Shown: positions 1 to 8,886, counted from the stretch's first letter. The stretch: 19,763 bases of DNA from Bacteroidota bacterium (GCA_023415275.1 JAEZLJ010000029.1:1-19763), one strand, 5' to 3'. Notes: generated by a model from the letters alone, not told the origin. A program made the numbers and translations.

Positions 1-209
1 AAACCATCATTGTTGATGTCTCCCAAGGCTACCCCACCACCATTGTAAAAATTACGGAAGTAAAAGCCATTGTCTAACTGTCCATCCACAACAGTATTAT
101 TGAACTCAATGCCGGTCTTTTCCTGCAATTGAAACAATGTCTTCTCTGCAGGCTTATTACAGGAGAACAGCAAGCACACAGCAACAATAAGAAAAAGTAA
201 GTTTTTCAT
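1..209 (-). CDS. FG-GAP/VCBS-repeat lipoprotein (ASPIC/UnbV-like), N-terminus only
   Basis: Only the first 69 codons are inside the window; the gene continues past position 1. The start ATG is the complement of 207-209. The protein opens with a lipoprotein leader (MKNLLFLIVAVCLLFSC, Cys17 as the lipid anchor). It then has the typical opening of the CRTAC1/ASPIC-UnbV group, 'LFQLQEKTGIEF', followed by 'GGGVALGDINNDG', the first calcium-binding FG-GAP/VCBS propeller motif. Such surface proteins often sit beside SusC/SusD genes in Bacteroidota, but their function is poorly defined. A terminator at 347-374 separates it from the SusD gene upstream, so it probably has its own promoter in 210-346. 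Family assignment is good at this motif level; the C-terminal ASPIC/UnbV domain cannot be seen. Confidence 0.8.
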   Translation of the reverse strand, partial: MKNLLFLIVAVCLLFSCNKPAEKTLFQLQEKTGIEFNNTVVDGQLDNGFYFRNFYNGGGVALGDINNDG

Positions 210-346
210 TTTTTCATAAAGCATCGGTCCCAAACGTGGCCCCAAGCAGTTGTATCTAACAGGTTATAAGGTCTTCAGTCAGTGAGAGCAATTTATTCAA
301 TTAATTTAATAGAATACAAAAAGATAAAGAAACGTTTTCCTAAAAG

Positions 347-374
347 AAAAAGGCCATTTTTCAATGGCCTTTTA
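347..374 (-). terminator. Rho-independent terminator after SusD
   Basis: An 11-bp perfect inverted repeat (AAAAGGCCATT at 348-358, AATGGCCTTTT at 363-373) has a 4-nt loop. Read on the minus strand it is followed by a T-rich run. It lies 23 bases past the SusD stop codon and ends the SusC-SusD transcript. Confidence 0.85.
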
Positions 375-395
375 TAAAAACTTCTATAGAGATTA

Positions 396-1940
396 TTAAT
401 ACCCTGGATTCTGAACCAGGTTGGGGTTAGCTGCCAGCTGACCGTTAGGTATCGGGAACAACAAATACCTGGGATCACTAGCAGGTTTTTCCTGCCATGC
501 ATCCAGGAATTTACCAAAACGGATCAGGTCCTGCCTTCTCCAGCTTTCCATATTTAATTCTCTTCCTCTTTCATCTATTAAATTATCAAGAGTTAATGAA
601 GCCAAAGGTGAAGCTTTTCTATCAGCGCGAAGATTGTTCACTATTGTCAATGCGGCGGCTGCATTATTAGTGCGCAATAATGCCTCAGCTTTCATCAGCA
701 ATACATCAGCATAACGGAAATAGGGATAATCATTATCAACAAAACCGTTATCAGCATGCACATAATCGATCGGATATTTATAAGGACGAATACCTGTCAC
801 TTCAAGGTTAGTTCCCTTCTCAATAATATGAACTTCAGGAGTAAAGCTCAGTGGTGCCCCAGTCCTGTCTTTCAAAGCAGCACCAGTTTTCATATCATAT
901 TGCTGGCCCACCAGGAAACCCACATTCACATGATTGCCCGGATTGGAATAAGCAGGATCATTGGCCGGATACGCCACTCCCCTTCTTACATCAGTAGCTT
1001 CAAACTTATTATAGAAATCAGACAAAGTAGAGAAGCCATTCCATCCGGAAGGTTGCTGGTTATAGTGCATTACGCTATGATAGCGTGACCTTACGGTAGA
1101 GGATGCAGGATCAACTCCTCCTACATTCTCCTGTACCCAGATATTCTCTTTTCCTATAGTAGTATTAGCGGGTGCAAAGTTGTCAAAATAATTAGGTGCA
1201 AATGAATAACGTCCGCTATTGATGATCTGGTCTGCCAATGTAATAACCTTTTGCATATCGGCTGGATCAAATGTTGGAGCAGCACGATTGGCATATACGC
1301 CCTTATTCAGGTAGCATTTCATTAACAATACCCTGGCTGCATCTTTGTTGGCTCTACTTTTTGGACCATCCGGAAGATCATTTAATACTGATTCAACGGT
1401 ATCAGTGATCCATGTCAATGCTTCCACACCTTTTTTCACTCTTGGAGCCACGTTAGGTCCTTCACCCCTGTCTCTCCAGGGAACCTGGTCCCAGCCATCA
1501 AGGATCATAAACTGAGAAAAGGCGCGAATCATTTTTGCTTCTGCTGCCTGTTGAGCAGTTGGATTAAAACGCAGCATATCTGTGGCAGCATACACAGCAC
1601 CATTTAATGCTGTAAATACTTCTCTAACCCTAATATGGTCAGCATCAAAGCGGTGAGAATGCAATACGCGCCAGGCACCATTATCATCCCAGTCACCACC
1701 GCGGGTTGGCCCTATCAGTTCATCAGTGGTCATTTCTTCCAGCGCATATACACCAGCTTGGTCCTGGAAAGTGGTTCTTAAAGTGGTATAAACTCCGGTT
1801 AGAAGTGCATCTGCTGTACCCCCACCGCTTGACCCTACCTGGTCAACAGTCAACTGACCATTGAATTTTTCTTCCAGCTTGGTACAATTGACCAGCGTAA
1901 GCGAGAAAAAGCTTAACAAAAATATTGATTTGCGAATCAT
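396..1940 (-). CDS. SusD/RagB family nutrient-binding outer membrane lipoprotein
   Basis: 514 aa, the usual SusD length. SusD-type proteins sit on the outer leaflet of the outer membrane as a lid over a SusC transporter and capture oligosaccharides or other nutrients. The leader MIRKSIFLLSFFSLTLVNC gives a lipid-anchor Cys19; Asn at -1 of the lipobox is not ideal, but the context fits. Family hallmarks near the C-terminus are 'YADVLLMKAEALLR' (TPR-like helix) and 'ELNMESWRRQDLIRFGKF', followed by a Pro-rich 'LLFPIPNGQL' ending 'NPGY'. It begins 20 bases after the SusC stop, so the two form one operon. The substrate cannot be deduced; no polysaccharide hydrolase of a familiar GH family lies beside it. 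Confidence 0.95.
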   Translation of the reverse strand: MIRKSIFLLSFFSLTLVNCTKLEEKFNGQLTVDQVGSSGGGTADALLTGVYTTLRTTFQDQAGVYALEEMTTDELIGPTRGGDWDDNGAWRVLHSHRFDADHIRVREVFTALNGAVYAATDMLRFNPTAQQAAEAKMIRAFSQFMILDGWDQVPWRDRGEGPNVAPRVKKGVEALTWITDTVESVLNDLPDGPKSRANKDAARVLLMKCYLNKGVYANRAAPTFDPADMQKVITLADQIINSGRYSFAPNYFDNFAPANTTIGKENIWVQENVGGVDPASSTVRSRYHSVMHYNQQPSGWNGFSTLSDFYNKFEATDVRRGVAYPANDPAYSNPGNHVNVGFLVGQQYDMKTGAALKDRTGAPLSFTPEVHIIEKGTNLEVTGIRPYKYPIDYVHADNGFVDNDYPYFRYADVLLMKAEALLRTNNAAAALTIVNNLRADRKASPLASLTLDNLIDERGRELNMESWRRQDLIRFGKFLDAWQEKPASDPRYLLFPIPNGQLAANPNLVQNPGY

Positions 1941-1960
1941 AATTTAAAATTTAACTGGTT

Positions 1961-4900
1961 TTACAGTGAAAAGTTTACACCAAATGTTACTGTACGTGCT
2001 GATGGATAGGGTATGTATTCGATTCCTACAGAAGGAATACCATCAATATTCTTATCCACGTTTACTTCAGGATCAAAACCTTTATACTTTGTAATAACAA
2101 ATAAATTTTGACCAGTTACATATACATTGATGCCTTTAAAAATCTTACCAACATTACCTAAAGCATAATTTAAAGAAGCGTTTGTCAACTTCAGGTAATT
2201 GCCATTTTCAAGAAATCGGGAAGAAGCAGTTACTGGATTAGCAAAAGATTCCTTTATTGGATCCTGATAAACAGATAAGGCAATATTCTTACCATTATTT
2301 AGACTACCAACGTTGATAACGTTATTAAATGTCTCATTATATATTTTATGCCCAAAAGCTCCATTTGCATTGGCAGATAAGGTCAGCTTTTGAAACCTTA
2401 TAGAGGTACTCAACCCTAATAATTTATGAGGGTTAGGATCTCCAACATAATGTAAAACATCACCATCATCGGTATAACTGGCTAAACCTGTTGTTTTATC
2501 CATGCCTAAGTATTCCCTTGTATAGAATGCATTAATTGGTAGTCCGGATCTAATCACCTCAACAGTACTACCACTACTACCTTGTCCACTCAATCCACCG
2601 GTAGGAATTGAAAAATTGATACCTGTAACATTATTGGATATAAAAGTTGCATTCACACCAAAATCCCATCCAAAATCCTTTTGATCAATAATGGAAGCAT
2701 TGACTGCAACTTCTAAGCCTTTATTAATGATGTTTCCATCCAGATTTTTCCATTTAACAGCACCGCCGAATGGAGCAGGTACTGCTGGAATACTTGGAAA
2801 AAGTAAACTCGAAGTATTTTTATTAAAATAGTCAAGTGTAACATTAATACGGTTGTTTAAAATTCCTGCGTCAAGACCTATGTTCCATTGCCTGTCAGCC
2901 TGCCAACCCAATGAATCATTAGCCGCATTATTTTGGATCAAACCACCTCCGCTACTAAATGACCACCTGGCTATGTCAGATCCTGCAGCAAATTCCTGGT
3001 TACCTGTTTTACCCCAACCCGCACGAAACTTAAGTGTATTGAGCACATCTGACTTTGGAAAAAAGTCTTCTTTATTGATCACCCATGCTGCACCAAAAGA
3101 AGGGAAATTTCCATACCGTCTATCTTTACCAAATTTTGATGAGCCATCTCTCCTTATTGTTGCAGTCAGTAAATATTTATCCTGTAGATTAAATACTGTT
3201 CTTGCGAAATAAGATTGCAATTCAGATGTTGGATCAACAAAAGAACTAATAGTTCTGTTAGTTGGATTTGAGAACTGAATATAATTAGTGTAGTCTAAAC
3301 CATAGTTACCAAAACCTCCTGGATCCCTAGCCTGCCCATAACCACCCATATCATATCCTTTGTTACCATATTTGGTGTACTCATAACCTATTACAGCATT
3401 CAAATTCAGATCTGAAGTCAAAGATCTATTCAAGTTAAGGGTATGAGTAATTTGCTGTGTGGTCAATTCAGAACCAGCTATTCTGGCACGTCCTATATCG
3501 ATAACATCATTGAAATTGATAAAGTTTTGAAGTGAAGTACGGCGAGTACCAGTACCATAATTGATGCTATACAGGAAACGGTATTCCAGCCAGTTGGTAA
3601 ACTTAAAATAAGGAGAGATGCTGGCAAGGATCGTTGTCACTTTTGAATTATCATCAAAAGCTCTTTGCAAGGCTAATGGATTGATAAGATCACCCCCCCT
3701 AACTACATTCAAAGAATCCTGTCCACGTGAATTCTTAACGATAAGTGCCTCAGTTGGATTCCACTGAAGTGCATTACCTATTAAGCTTCCGCGGGATCCG
3801 GCATTATTAGAAATAGGAGCAATTGCTTCCTGGTATTGGCTGGGGATGATATTGATATCCAGTCCAAGATTCCTGCTTTCCAGGAACTTCAATTGGGCAT
3901 TCAGGTTGGCAGTGTATTTTTTAATACCTGATTTACGAACAATCCCTTCCTGGTTCAATGCTCCAAGCGACAGGCGGAACTTTGCATTTTCATTACCACC
4001 ACTGATACCTACATTATAGTTTTGAACAATTCCACGTCTTGTGATCTCATCAAAGGCATTCACATTACCGCCCTTGTCGTTAGAATTTGTTAAACCATAA
4101 TAAGATAAAGCTGACCTGAACTGGCTGGCATTCAATACTTCGATCTTTTTCATGACATTGGAAAATCCGATAGAAGTTCCAAAATCAATTCTTGGCTGTC
4201 CCGACTGGCCTCTTTTGGTGGTGATGATCACCACTCCATAAGCGCCCCGGGATCCATAAATGGCTGTAGCAGATGCATCTTTCAATACATCTATAGATGC
4301 AATGTCCGAAGGATTCAGGAAGTTCAACGGGTTGTTTCCCGGATTGCTACCGCCAATACCAAGGTCACCAAGTCCTGGCCTGGGAGATCTGCCATCAAGG
4401 GCTACTCCATCAACTACAAAAAGTGGATTACCACTACCGGTCAACGCAGAGTTTCCGCGAATCTTAATAGTAGCACCACCACCAGGTGTACCACTGTTAT
4501 TGGTGATTTGTACTCCAGATACTTTACCCTGGATCAACTGATCGGGTGAAGTATACACGCCTTTATTAAAATTCTTCTCAGTAACTGTAGATACAGCTCC
4601 TGTCAAATCTTTTTTGCGGGCGGTACCATAACCAATTACAACAACCTCGGAGAGATTGTCATTTGAAGGCGAAAGCGAAGCATCAATAGCAGAGCGTCCG
4701 TCCACTTTCAGTTCGGAGGCACCATAGCCTACTGAAGTAAATACAAGCGTGGCATTATCCGCTGCCTGGATGCGGTAAACCCCATTGGCATCTGTCTGGG
4801 TAGATGTGTTCGTACCCTTCACCGAAACAGTAACACCAGGAATACCCTTTCCGGATTGATCCGTTACGGTTCCCGAGACAGTTCGATTCTGGGCAAATGC

Positions 4901-4966
4901 GGGGGTTAAATACAATAGAAAGGCAACTACATACGTAGTCAATTTGACGAGTTTCAATTTTCGCAT
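1961..4966 (-). CDS. SusC/RagA family TonB-dependent outer membrane receptor
   Basis: 1001 aa, normal for SusC. It is the TonB-driven outer membrane barrel that works with the SusD lid. A Sec signal peptide ends near AFA|Q (residues 25-26). Residues about 28-100 form the carboxypeptidase-like regulatory (CarboxypepD_reg) domain ('GTVTDQSGKGIPGVTVSVKGT'). A TonB-box-like segment 'LSEVVVIGYG' is at 105-114. The plug follows with 'LFVVDGV' and 'IDVLKDASATAIYGSRGAYG', the SusC signature. The rest is beta-barrel, ending 'TVTFGVNFSL' with an aromatic/hydrophobic final strand. There is no N-terminal secretin/STN domain, so trans-envelope signalling to an anti-sigma factor is not expected, and no sigma/anti-sigma pair is nearby. 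SusD follows after 20 bases. Confidence 0.97.
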   Translation of the reverse strand: MRKLKLVKLTTYVVAFLLYLTPAFAQNRTVSGTVTDQSGKGIPGVTVSVKGTNTSTQTDANGVYRIQAADNATLVFTSVGYGASELKVDGRSAIDASLSPSNDNLSEVVVIGYGTARKKDLTGAVSTVTEKNFNKGVYTSPDQLIQGKVSGVQITNNSGTPGGGATIKIRGNSALTGSGNPLFVVDGVALDGRSPRPGLGDLGIGGSNPGNNPLNFLNPSDIASIDVLKDASATAIYGSRGAYGVVIITTKRGQSGQPRIDFGTSIGFSNVMKKIEVLNASQFRSALSYYGLTNSNDKGGNVNAFDEITRRGIVQNYNVGISGGNENAKFRLSLGALNQEGIVRKSGIKKYTANLNAQLKFLESRNLGLDINIIPSQYQEAIAPISNNAGSRGSLIGNALQWNPTEALIVKNSRGQDSLNVVRGGDLINPLALQRAFDDNSKVTTILASISPYFKFTNWLEYRFLYSINYGTGTRRTSLQNFINFNDVIDIGRARIAGSELTTQQITHTLNLNRSLTSDLNLNAVIGYEYTKYGNKGYDMGGYGQARDPGGFGNYGLDYTNYIQFSNPTNRTISSFVDPTSELQSYFARTVFNLQDKYLLTATIRRDGSSKFGKDRRYGNFPSFGAAWVINKEDFFPKSDVLNTLKFRAGWGKTGNQEFAAGSDIARWSFSSGGGLIQNNAANDSLGWQADRQWNIGLDAGILNNRINVTLDYFNKNTSSLLFPSIPAVPAPFGGAVKWKNLDGNIINKGLEVAVNASIIDQKDFGWDFGVNATFISNNVTGINFSIPTGGLSGQGSSGSTVEVIRSGLPINAFYTREYLGMDKTTGLASYTDDGDVLHYVGDPNPHKLLGLSTSIRFQKLTLSANANGAFGHKIYNETFNNVINVGSLNNGKNIALSVYQDPIKESFANPVTASSRFLENGNYLKLTNASLNYALGNVGKIFKGINVYVTGQNLFVITKYKGFDPEVNVDKNIDGIPSVGIEYIPYPSARTVTFGVNFSL

Positions 4967-5340
4967 AGCAGTGTCGATTAGAAGATTGAGACCTTAAATT
5001 AACTTTTTTTTAGAAACTAGAAATATTTTTTTAAAAAAATTATTCACATCACGTGCACGTATAACTTAATTGTTTTCAATTACCTAGTAGTTTAAACAAA
5101 AATGTGTGTCTTGTACATGAAAACACAGGTAACAGACTTTCTATTGAATACTCAAATTTTTACCATATTATATATCACTAAATAGATACTTATATAAATA
5201 TTACAAAATATAAGCTGTGGCCAATGCTGAGGTAAAAACAAGGAAAAAACGAGGTGGAGGTCCATAGCCCAGGTTGCTAATATGGTAATTTAGAAATTGC
5301 ATGCCAGGTTGTAAAAAATAATTTTCCAAAGAATCTCAAT
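4967..5340. promoter_or_regulatory. Intergenic control region upstream of SusC, rich in palindromes
   Basis: About 370 bp of AT-rich DNA holds the leader and presumed promoter of the SusC-SusD operon. Near the SusC start lie a T7A7 palindrome (5025-5040), the perfect 10-bp palindrome ACGTGCACGT (5051-5060) and a 6-bp inverted repeat TAATTG-tttt-CAATTA (5067-5082). I could not find a convincing Bacteroidota promoter (TTG, 17-23 bases, TAnnTTTG) on the minus strand; there are only near matches. No credible ORF or RNA gene was seen. The right edge is bounded by the terminator of the DUF1080 gene. Confidence 0.5.
5051..5060. repeat. Perfect 10-bp palindrome ACGTGCACGT, possible operator
   Basis: It lies about 85 bases upstream of the SusC start in otherwise AT-rich DNA, so a GC-containing perfect palindrome stands out. 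It is followed 7 bases later by another inverted repeat (5067-5082). It could bind a dimeric repressor or activator, but no regulator gene lies in the window and the assignment is a guess. Confidence 0.3.
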
Positions 5341-5365
5341 AAAAAAAGGATCCTTTGGATCCTTT
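5341..5365 (-). terminator. Rho-independent terminator after DUF1080 gene
   Basis: A 9-bp perfect stem (AAAGGATCC at 5345-5353, GGATCCTTT at 5357-5365) has a 3-nt loop. On the minus strand it runs into seven T's (5341-5347, partly within the stem). It is 25 bases beyond the stop codon and ends the leftward sugar-oxidation operon. Confidence 0.85.
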
Positions 5366-5390
5366 ATGTTATACTATGCTTAGATTGAAC

Positions 5391-6137
5391 TTAAAGCCTT
5401 TTGATGCGAATATTGCGGAACCATACATCATTGCCGTGATCCTGCAATCCTATACGGCCTTTTGAGTAAGTTCCGAAACCCTGCATGCTTTTAAACTTGC
5501 TTATAGCAACCATTTGCTTCCAGGTATCATTCCACATAGTTGTGGAAAGGGTATGAACCCCATTCATGTAAAAATCCAGCTTGCCTTTATTGGCTACAAT
5601 TTCCACTGCATTCCATTCACCTGCCGGTTTCACGGCATCTTTGGAAGCCAAAAGGTCGTACAGGTCGCCAGCCCTGTGGGTATATAGTTTGGCATCATCA
5701 TGCCCTAACTGGGTAGGCGATCCATTATCCAGTATCTGCATTTCCGGACCCGTGTTCCAGGGGTACTGAAATTTAGCAGGGTCTTCATGAATGTAAAAGA
5801 TGATACCGCTATTTCCCTTGGGAGATATTTTCCAATCCAGGCGCAGGTCGAAGTTTTCAAATTCTTCATCAGAAATGATATCACCACCTTCTGCTGTTTG
5901 CCAATCCTTTTTGCTGGCAGCATCCAGGTGCAACACTCCATCATCGGCTTTCCAGGCCTTCCCTATGGTGGTCTTTCCATAGGTATGCCATCCGCTGGTG
6001 GTCTTTCCATCAAAAAGAGAGACAAATCCCGTTTCATCCCGGGAGGTTTCGTTTGTGGAGGAACTCATAGTAGATTGTTTAGTACTTGAACAGGCACATA
6101 GCACCAATGCCATACAATAGAACGGTAATTTATTCAT
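5391..6137 (-). CDS. DUF1080 lipoprotein, 3-keto-disaccharide hydrolase family
   Basis: 248 aa. The leader MNKLPFYCMALVLCAC gives a lipobox LCA|C16, so a periplasmic or outer-membrane lipoprotein is likely. After a Ser/Thr-rich linker, one DUF1080 (PF06439, concanavalin/LamG-like) domain fills about residues 37-247: 'FVSLFDGKTTSGW' at 38-50, 'GDIISDEEFENFDLRLDWK' at 85-103, 'GNSGIIFYIHED' at 108-119, 'GPEMQILDNG' at 130-139, and final 'DVWFRNIRIKRL'. Members have been shown to hydrolyse 3-keto-glycosides and to act with glucoside 3-dehydrogenases, whose likely genes lie in the divergent operon here. Its start is 3 bases after the cytochrome stop, so the two are tightly coupled. Enzyme identity is a family-based inference; some DUF1080 proteins may only bind sugar. 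Confidence 0.9.
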   Translation of the reverse strand: MNKLPFYCMALVLCACSSTKQSTMSSSTNETSRDETGFVSLFDGKTTSGWHTYGKTTIGKAWKADDGVLHLDAASKKDWQTAEGGDIISDEEFENFDLRLDWKISPKGNSGIIFYIHEDPAKFQYPWNTGPEMQILDNGSPTQLGHDDAKLYTHRAGDLYDLLASKDAVKPAGEWNAVEIVANKGKLDFYMNGVHTLSTTMWNDTWKQMVAISKFKSMQGFGTYSKGRIGLQDHGNDVWFRNIRIKRL

Positions 6138-6140
6138 GTA

Positions 6141-6527
6141 TTATTTTTTAAGTGAAAGGATATACGTGACCATGGCTTTGGCGTCATCTTTACTGATCTG
6201 CGGGTGGGCCACCATTGGGATAGTTCCCCAATTGCCTGCCCCTCCTTTAATGATCTTATCAGATAAGGAGTCGATGACAGCATCGTTGGAAGGATATTTG
6301 GCCGCCACTTCCATGTAAGCCGGACCTGTAGCTTTAGTTTCTACCTGGTGACAGGTAAGGCAATCACTCTTGGCTACCAAGTTCATTCCTTTTTCCACTT
6401 CGGGGTTTTCCACCGCTGTAGTACTTTCTTCGGCAGGCTTGGTACCTGCATCTGTTTTAGTTTCGTTGTTATTCCCGCAACTGCTTATGATGGCAACCAG
6501 GGAAAATAGTAAGATCGTTTTTTTCAT
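6141..6527 (-). CDS. Lipid-anchored class I c-type cytochrome
   Basis: 128 aa. The lipoprotein leader MKKTILLFSLVAIISSC has Cys17 as anchor, followed by a polar linker (about 18-42). One cytochrome c domain follows: haem-binding C56-L-T-C-H60 and the likely axial Met105 in 'GTIPMVAHP', ending in the helix 'AKAMVTYILSLKK'. This is the cytochrome c-551 size class. It lies 3 bases upstream of the DUF1080 gene and 29 bases after the TIM-barrel gene, so it belongs to the same transcript. A single small cytochrome inside a sugar locus suggests it takes electrons from the GMC dehydrogenase encoded on the other arm and passes them to the respiratory chain. That partnership is inferred. Confidence 0.93.
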   Translation of the reverse strand: MKKTILLFSLVAIISSCGNNNETKTDAGTKPAEESTTAVENPEVEKGMNLVAKSDCLTCHQVETKATGPAYMEVAAKYPSNDAVIDSLSDKIIKGGAGNWGTIPMVAHPQISKDDAKAMVTYILSLKK

Positions 6528-6556
6528 TCTGTTACTTATTCGTTTTAGTTATCTGT

Positions 6557-7612
6557 TTATTGTAATCCAAGTACCCGGCGATTGAAGTTTTCCCCTTCGC
6601 CGGTTTTGGCAAAATCGTCAAAGGCCTTTTCTGTAACGTTAATAATATGGTCCTTAATAAATACAGCCCCTTCCCTTGCGCCTTGCTCAGGATGCTTGAT
6701 ACAGCATTCCCACTCCAGCACTGCCCAGCCAGAGTAATTATATTGTGTGAGCTTACTGAATATGGATTTAAAATCCACCTGTCCGTCCCCGGGAGAGCGG
6801 TAGCGGCCGGCCCGGTTGATCCAATCCTGGTAACCACCAAAAGTACCCTGTCTGCCGGTAGCATGAAATTCAGAATCCTTCACATGAAAAGCCTTTATGC
6901 GCTGGTGATAATTATCAATGTACTGCAGGTAATCCAACTGCTGCAAAACAAAATGTGATGGATCATATAAAAGACAGGCCCTTGGATGCTGGTTCACCTG
7001 ATCCAGGAACATCTCATAAGTGATACCGTCAAACAGATCTTCTGAAGGATGTATCTCGTAACATACATCCACTCCACATTCATCAAATGTATTTAATATA
7101 GGCATCCATCTTTTGGCCAGCTCCTTAAATCCTTCCTCCACCAGTCCTGCAGGACGTTGTGGCCAGGGGTGAAAATAGGGCCATAGTAATGATCCGCTGA
7201 ATGAAGGGCAGGCTGAAATACCCAAATGCTGGCAGGCTTTGGCTGCATATTTCATTTGCTGCACTGCCCATTCTGTTCTCGATTTGGGATTATTGCGATA
7301 CTGTTCAGGTGCAAATCCATCAAATAATGTATCGTAGGCTGGATGCACCGCCACCAATTGTCCTTGTATATGTGTGGCCAATTCTGTTATTTCCAAACCA
7401 CAATCTGCTACCAGGCCTTTCAGATCATCACAATAGGTCTTGCTTTCAGCTGCTTTTTGAAGGTCAATACACCTTGGATCGTTAGTTGGGATCTGAACGC
7501 CCACAAAGCCAAGCCCTTTAGCCCATTGGCAAATGGAACGTAGATCATTGAAAGGAGGCTCATTGCCCAGGAACTGGGCTAAAAATATTCCGGGTCCTTT
7601 TATTGTTTTCAT
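6557..7612 (-). CDS. Cytosolic sugar phosphate isomerase/epimerase-like TIM-barrel protein
   Basis: 351 aa, a xylose-isomerase-like TIM barrel (AP endonuclease family 2 fold). Likely metal ligands follow the family pattern: Glu186 in 'CYEIHP', Asp217 in 'LYDPSHF', His243 in 'AFHVKD' and Glu300 in 'VLEWE'. There is no signal peptide, so it should be cytosolic, unlike the two TIM-barrel proteins on the plus arm. I chose the ATG at 7612 ('MKTIKGPGIFLAQFLG', the usual family start); a TTG nine codons upstream is possible but less likely. The gene sits between Gfo/Idh (110 bases upstream) and the cytochrome (29 bases downstream). Members isomerise, epimerise or eliminate keto-sugars; the exact reaction cannot be read from the sequence. 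Confidence 0.9.
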   Translation of the reverse strand: MKTIKGPGIFLAQFLGNEPPFNDLRSICQWAKGLGFVGVQIPTNDPRCIDLQKAAESKTYCDDLKGLVADCGLEITELATHIQGQLVAVHPAYDTLFDGFAPEQYRNNPKSRTEWAVQQMKYAAKACQHLGISACPSFSGSLLWPYFHPWPQRPAGLVEEGFKELAKRWMPILNTFDECGVDVCYEIHPSEDLFDGITYEMFLDQVNQHPRACLLYDPSHFVLQQLDYLQYIDNYHQRIKAFHVKDSEFHATGRQGTFGGYQDWINRAGRYRSPGDGQVDFKSIFSKLTQYNYSGWAVLEWECCIKHPEQGAREGAVFIKDHIINVTEKAFDDFAKTGEGENFNRRVLGLQ

Positions 7613-7722
7613 ATGCTTAAGGGAATGCTTTTCATTCAACCGGCACTACACCATATCCGGGAATCTACGGGTATGAACAGAGCGGTTAACTTAATTGCAT
7701 TCATTTATTATATGTGCTAATG

Positions 7723-8886
7723 TCAAATTTTAAAATCATACCATTTTTGATCAGACTGCGCTGATGCCACCACGTTATCTATAAAGGCCATCATGCGTAC
7801 ACCTTCATCCACATGGGGATAATCGGCGTTTTCTTTATCCGGCTCTTTTCCTTCCAGCCTGGCTAATAAAGAAAATGCAAAATTGCGGTAGATATTTCCA
7901 AAAGCCTCCAGGTATCCTTCGGGATGGCCGCCAGGTGTGCGGCAATTTTGAGTAGCAAATGAAGATTGGATATTTGAATAATTGGCACCAGCCCGATAAA
8001 CCTGTGTAGGTGCATCCAGCCATTTCACCAGCAAAGTATTGGGCTCCTGTTGCGCCCATTCAATGCCTCCTTTTTCTCCATATATTTTGAGCTTTAACGC
8101 ATTTTCCTCGCCTGCTGCCACCTGGGTAGCAATTAAAACCCCACTGGCACCATTGTCAAATTTTAATAACACTCCTCCATCATCATCAAGGTTTCTTCCT
8201 TCTACTACAATATTCAGGTCGGCACAAAGCTTAGAGATCTTAGCACCGGAAACATATTCAGCCAGGTGGGCTGCATGCGTGCCGATGTCGCCCATACAAC
8301 CTGCCTTACCTGATTTTTTAGGATCTGTTCGCCATGCTGCCTGGGCATTGCCTTCGCGTTCACTTAATTTACTCAGCCAGCCCTGTGCATACTCCACATA
8401 TATTTTACGCACCTTTCCCAATGCACCTTCTTTGATCATTTGCCTGGCCTGTTTTACCATGGGATAACCTGAGTAGGTATGCGTTAAACAAAGTTGCAGA
8501 CCGGTTTCCTGCACTTTTTGCTGCAATTGTTTTGCCTCTTCCAGGGTAAAGGTCATAGGCTTTTCAATAACCACATTGAATCCATGATCCAATGCCATCA
8601 TTGCCGGGGCGAAATGCGCAAAGTTGGGTGTGACTATAGTAACGAAATCTATTCTTTTATCTGCAGGCATCTGGCTCTCTTTAAGAATCATGTCCTCGTA
8701 ATTCATGTATATCCTGCCTTCATCCAAAAACAAAGACCTTCCTGAATCTAAGGCTATATCAGGATTAATACTCAACGCACCGCACACGAGTTCCACCAAA
8801 CCATCCATATTTAATGCAATGCGATGCACTGCCCCTATAAATGCATCCTTCCCACCTCCTATCATTCCCATTCTTAATTTTCTCAT
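7723..8886 (-). CDS. Cytosolic Gfo/Idh/MocA family NAD(P)-dependent oxidoreductase
   Basis: 387 aa. The N-terminal Rossmann domain has the dinucleotide motif 'GMIGGG' (7-12). The catalytic Lys109 lies in 'EKP' (108-110), and the active-site Asp200/His204 lie in 'GDIGTHAAHL'. There is no export signal, so it acts in the cytosol. It is the first gene of the leftward arm and starts at the shared control region. Family members interconvert sugar hydroxyl and keto groups with NAD(P). In a 3-keto-glycoside pathway, a cytosolic member could reduce 3-keto-glucose back to glucose. Substrate and cofactor preference are inferred only. Confidence 0.93.
   Translation of the reverse strand: MRKLRMGMIGGGKDAFIGAVHRIALNMDGLVELVCGALSINPDIALDSGRSLFLDEGRIYMNYEDMILKESQMPADKRIDFVTIVTPNFAHFAPAMMALDHGFNVVIEKPMTFTLEEAKQLQQKVQETGLQLCLTHTYSGYPMVKQARQMIKEGALGKVRKIYVEYAQGWLSKLSEREGNAQAAWRTDPKKSGKAGCMGDIGTHAAHLAEYVSGAKISKLCADLNIVVEGRNLDDDGGVLLKFDNGASGVLIATQVAAGEENALKLKIYGEKGGIEWAQQEPNTLLVKWLDAPTQVYRAGANYSNIQSSFATQNCRTPGGHPEGYLEAFGNIYRNFAFSLLARLEGKEPDKENADYPHVDEGVRMMAFIDNVVASAQSDQKWYDFKI

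Noticed and set aside
5345..5365. Repeated GGATCC sites read as a restriction or integration feature
   Set aside because: They form the stem of an ordinary terminator with a T run just after the DUF1080 stop.
7613..7639. TTG start nine codons upstream for the cytosolic TIM-barrel gene
   Set aside because: The ATG at 7612 matches the usual family start and needs no rare start codon.
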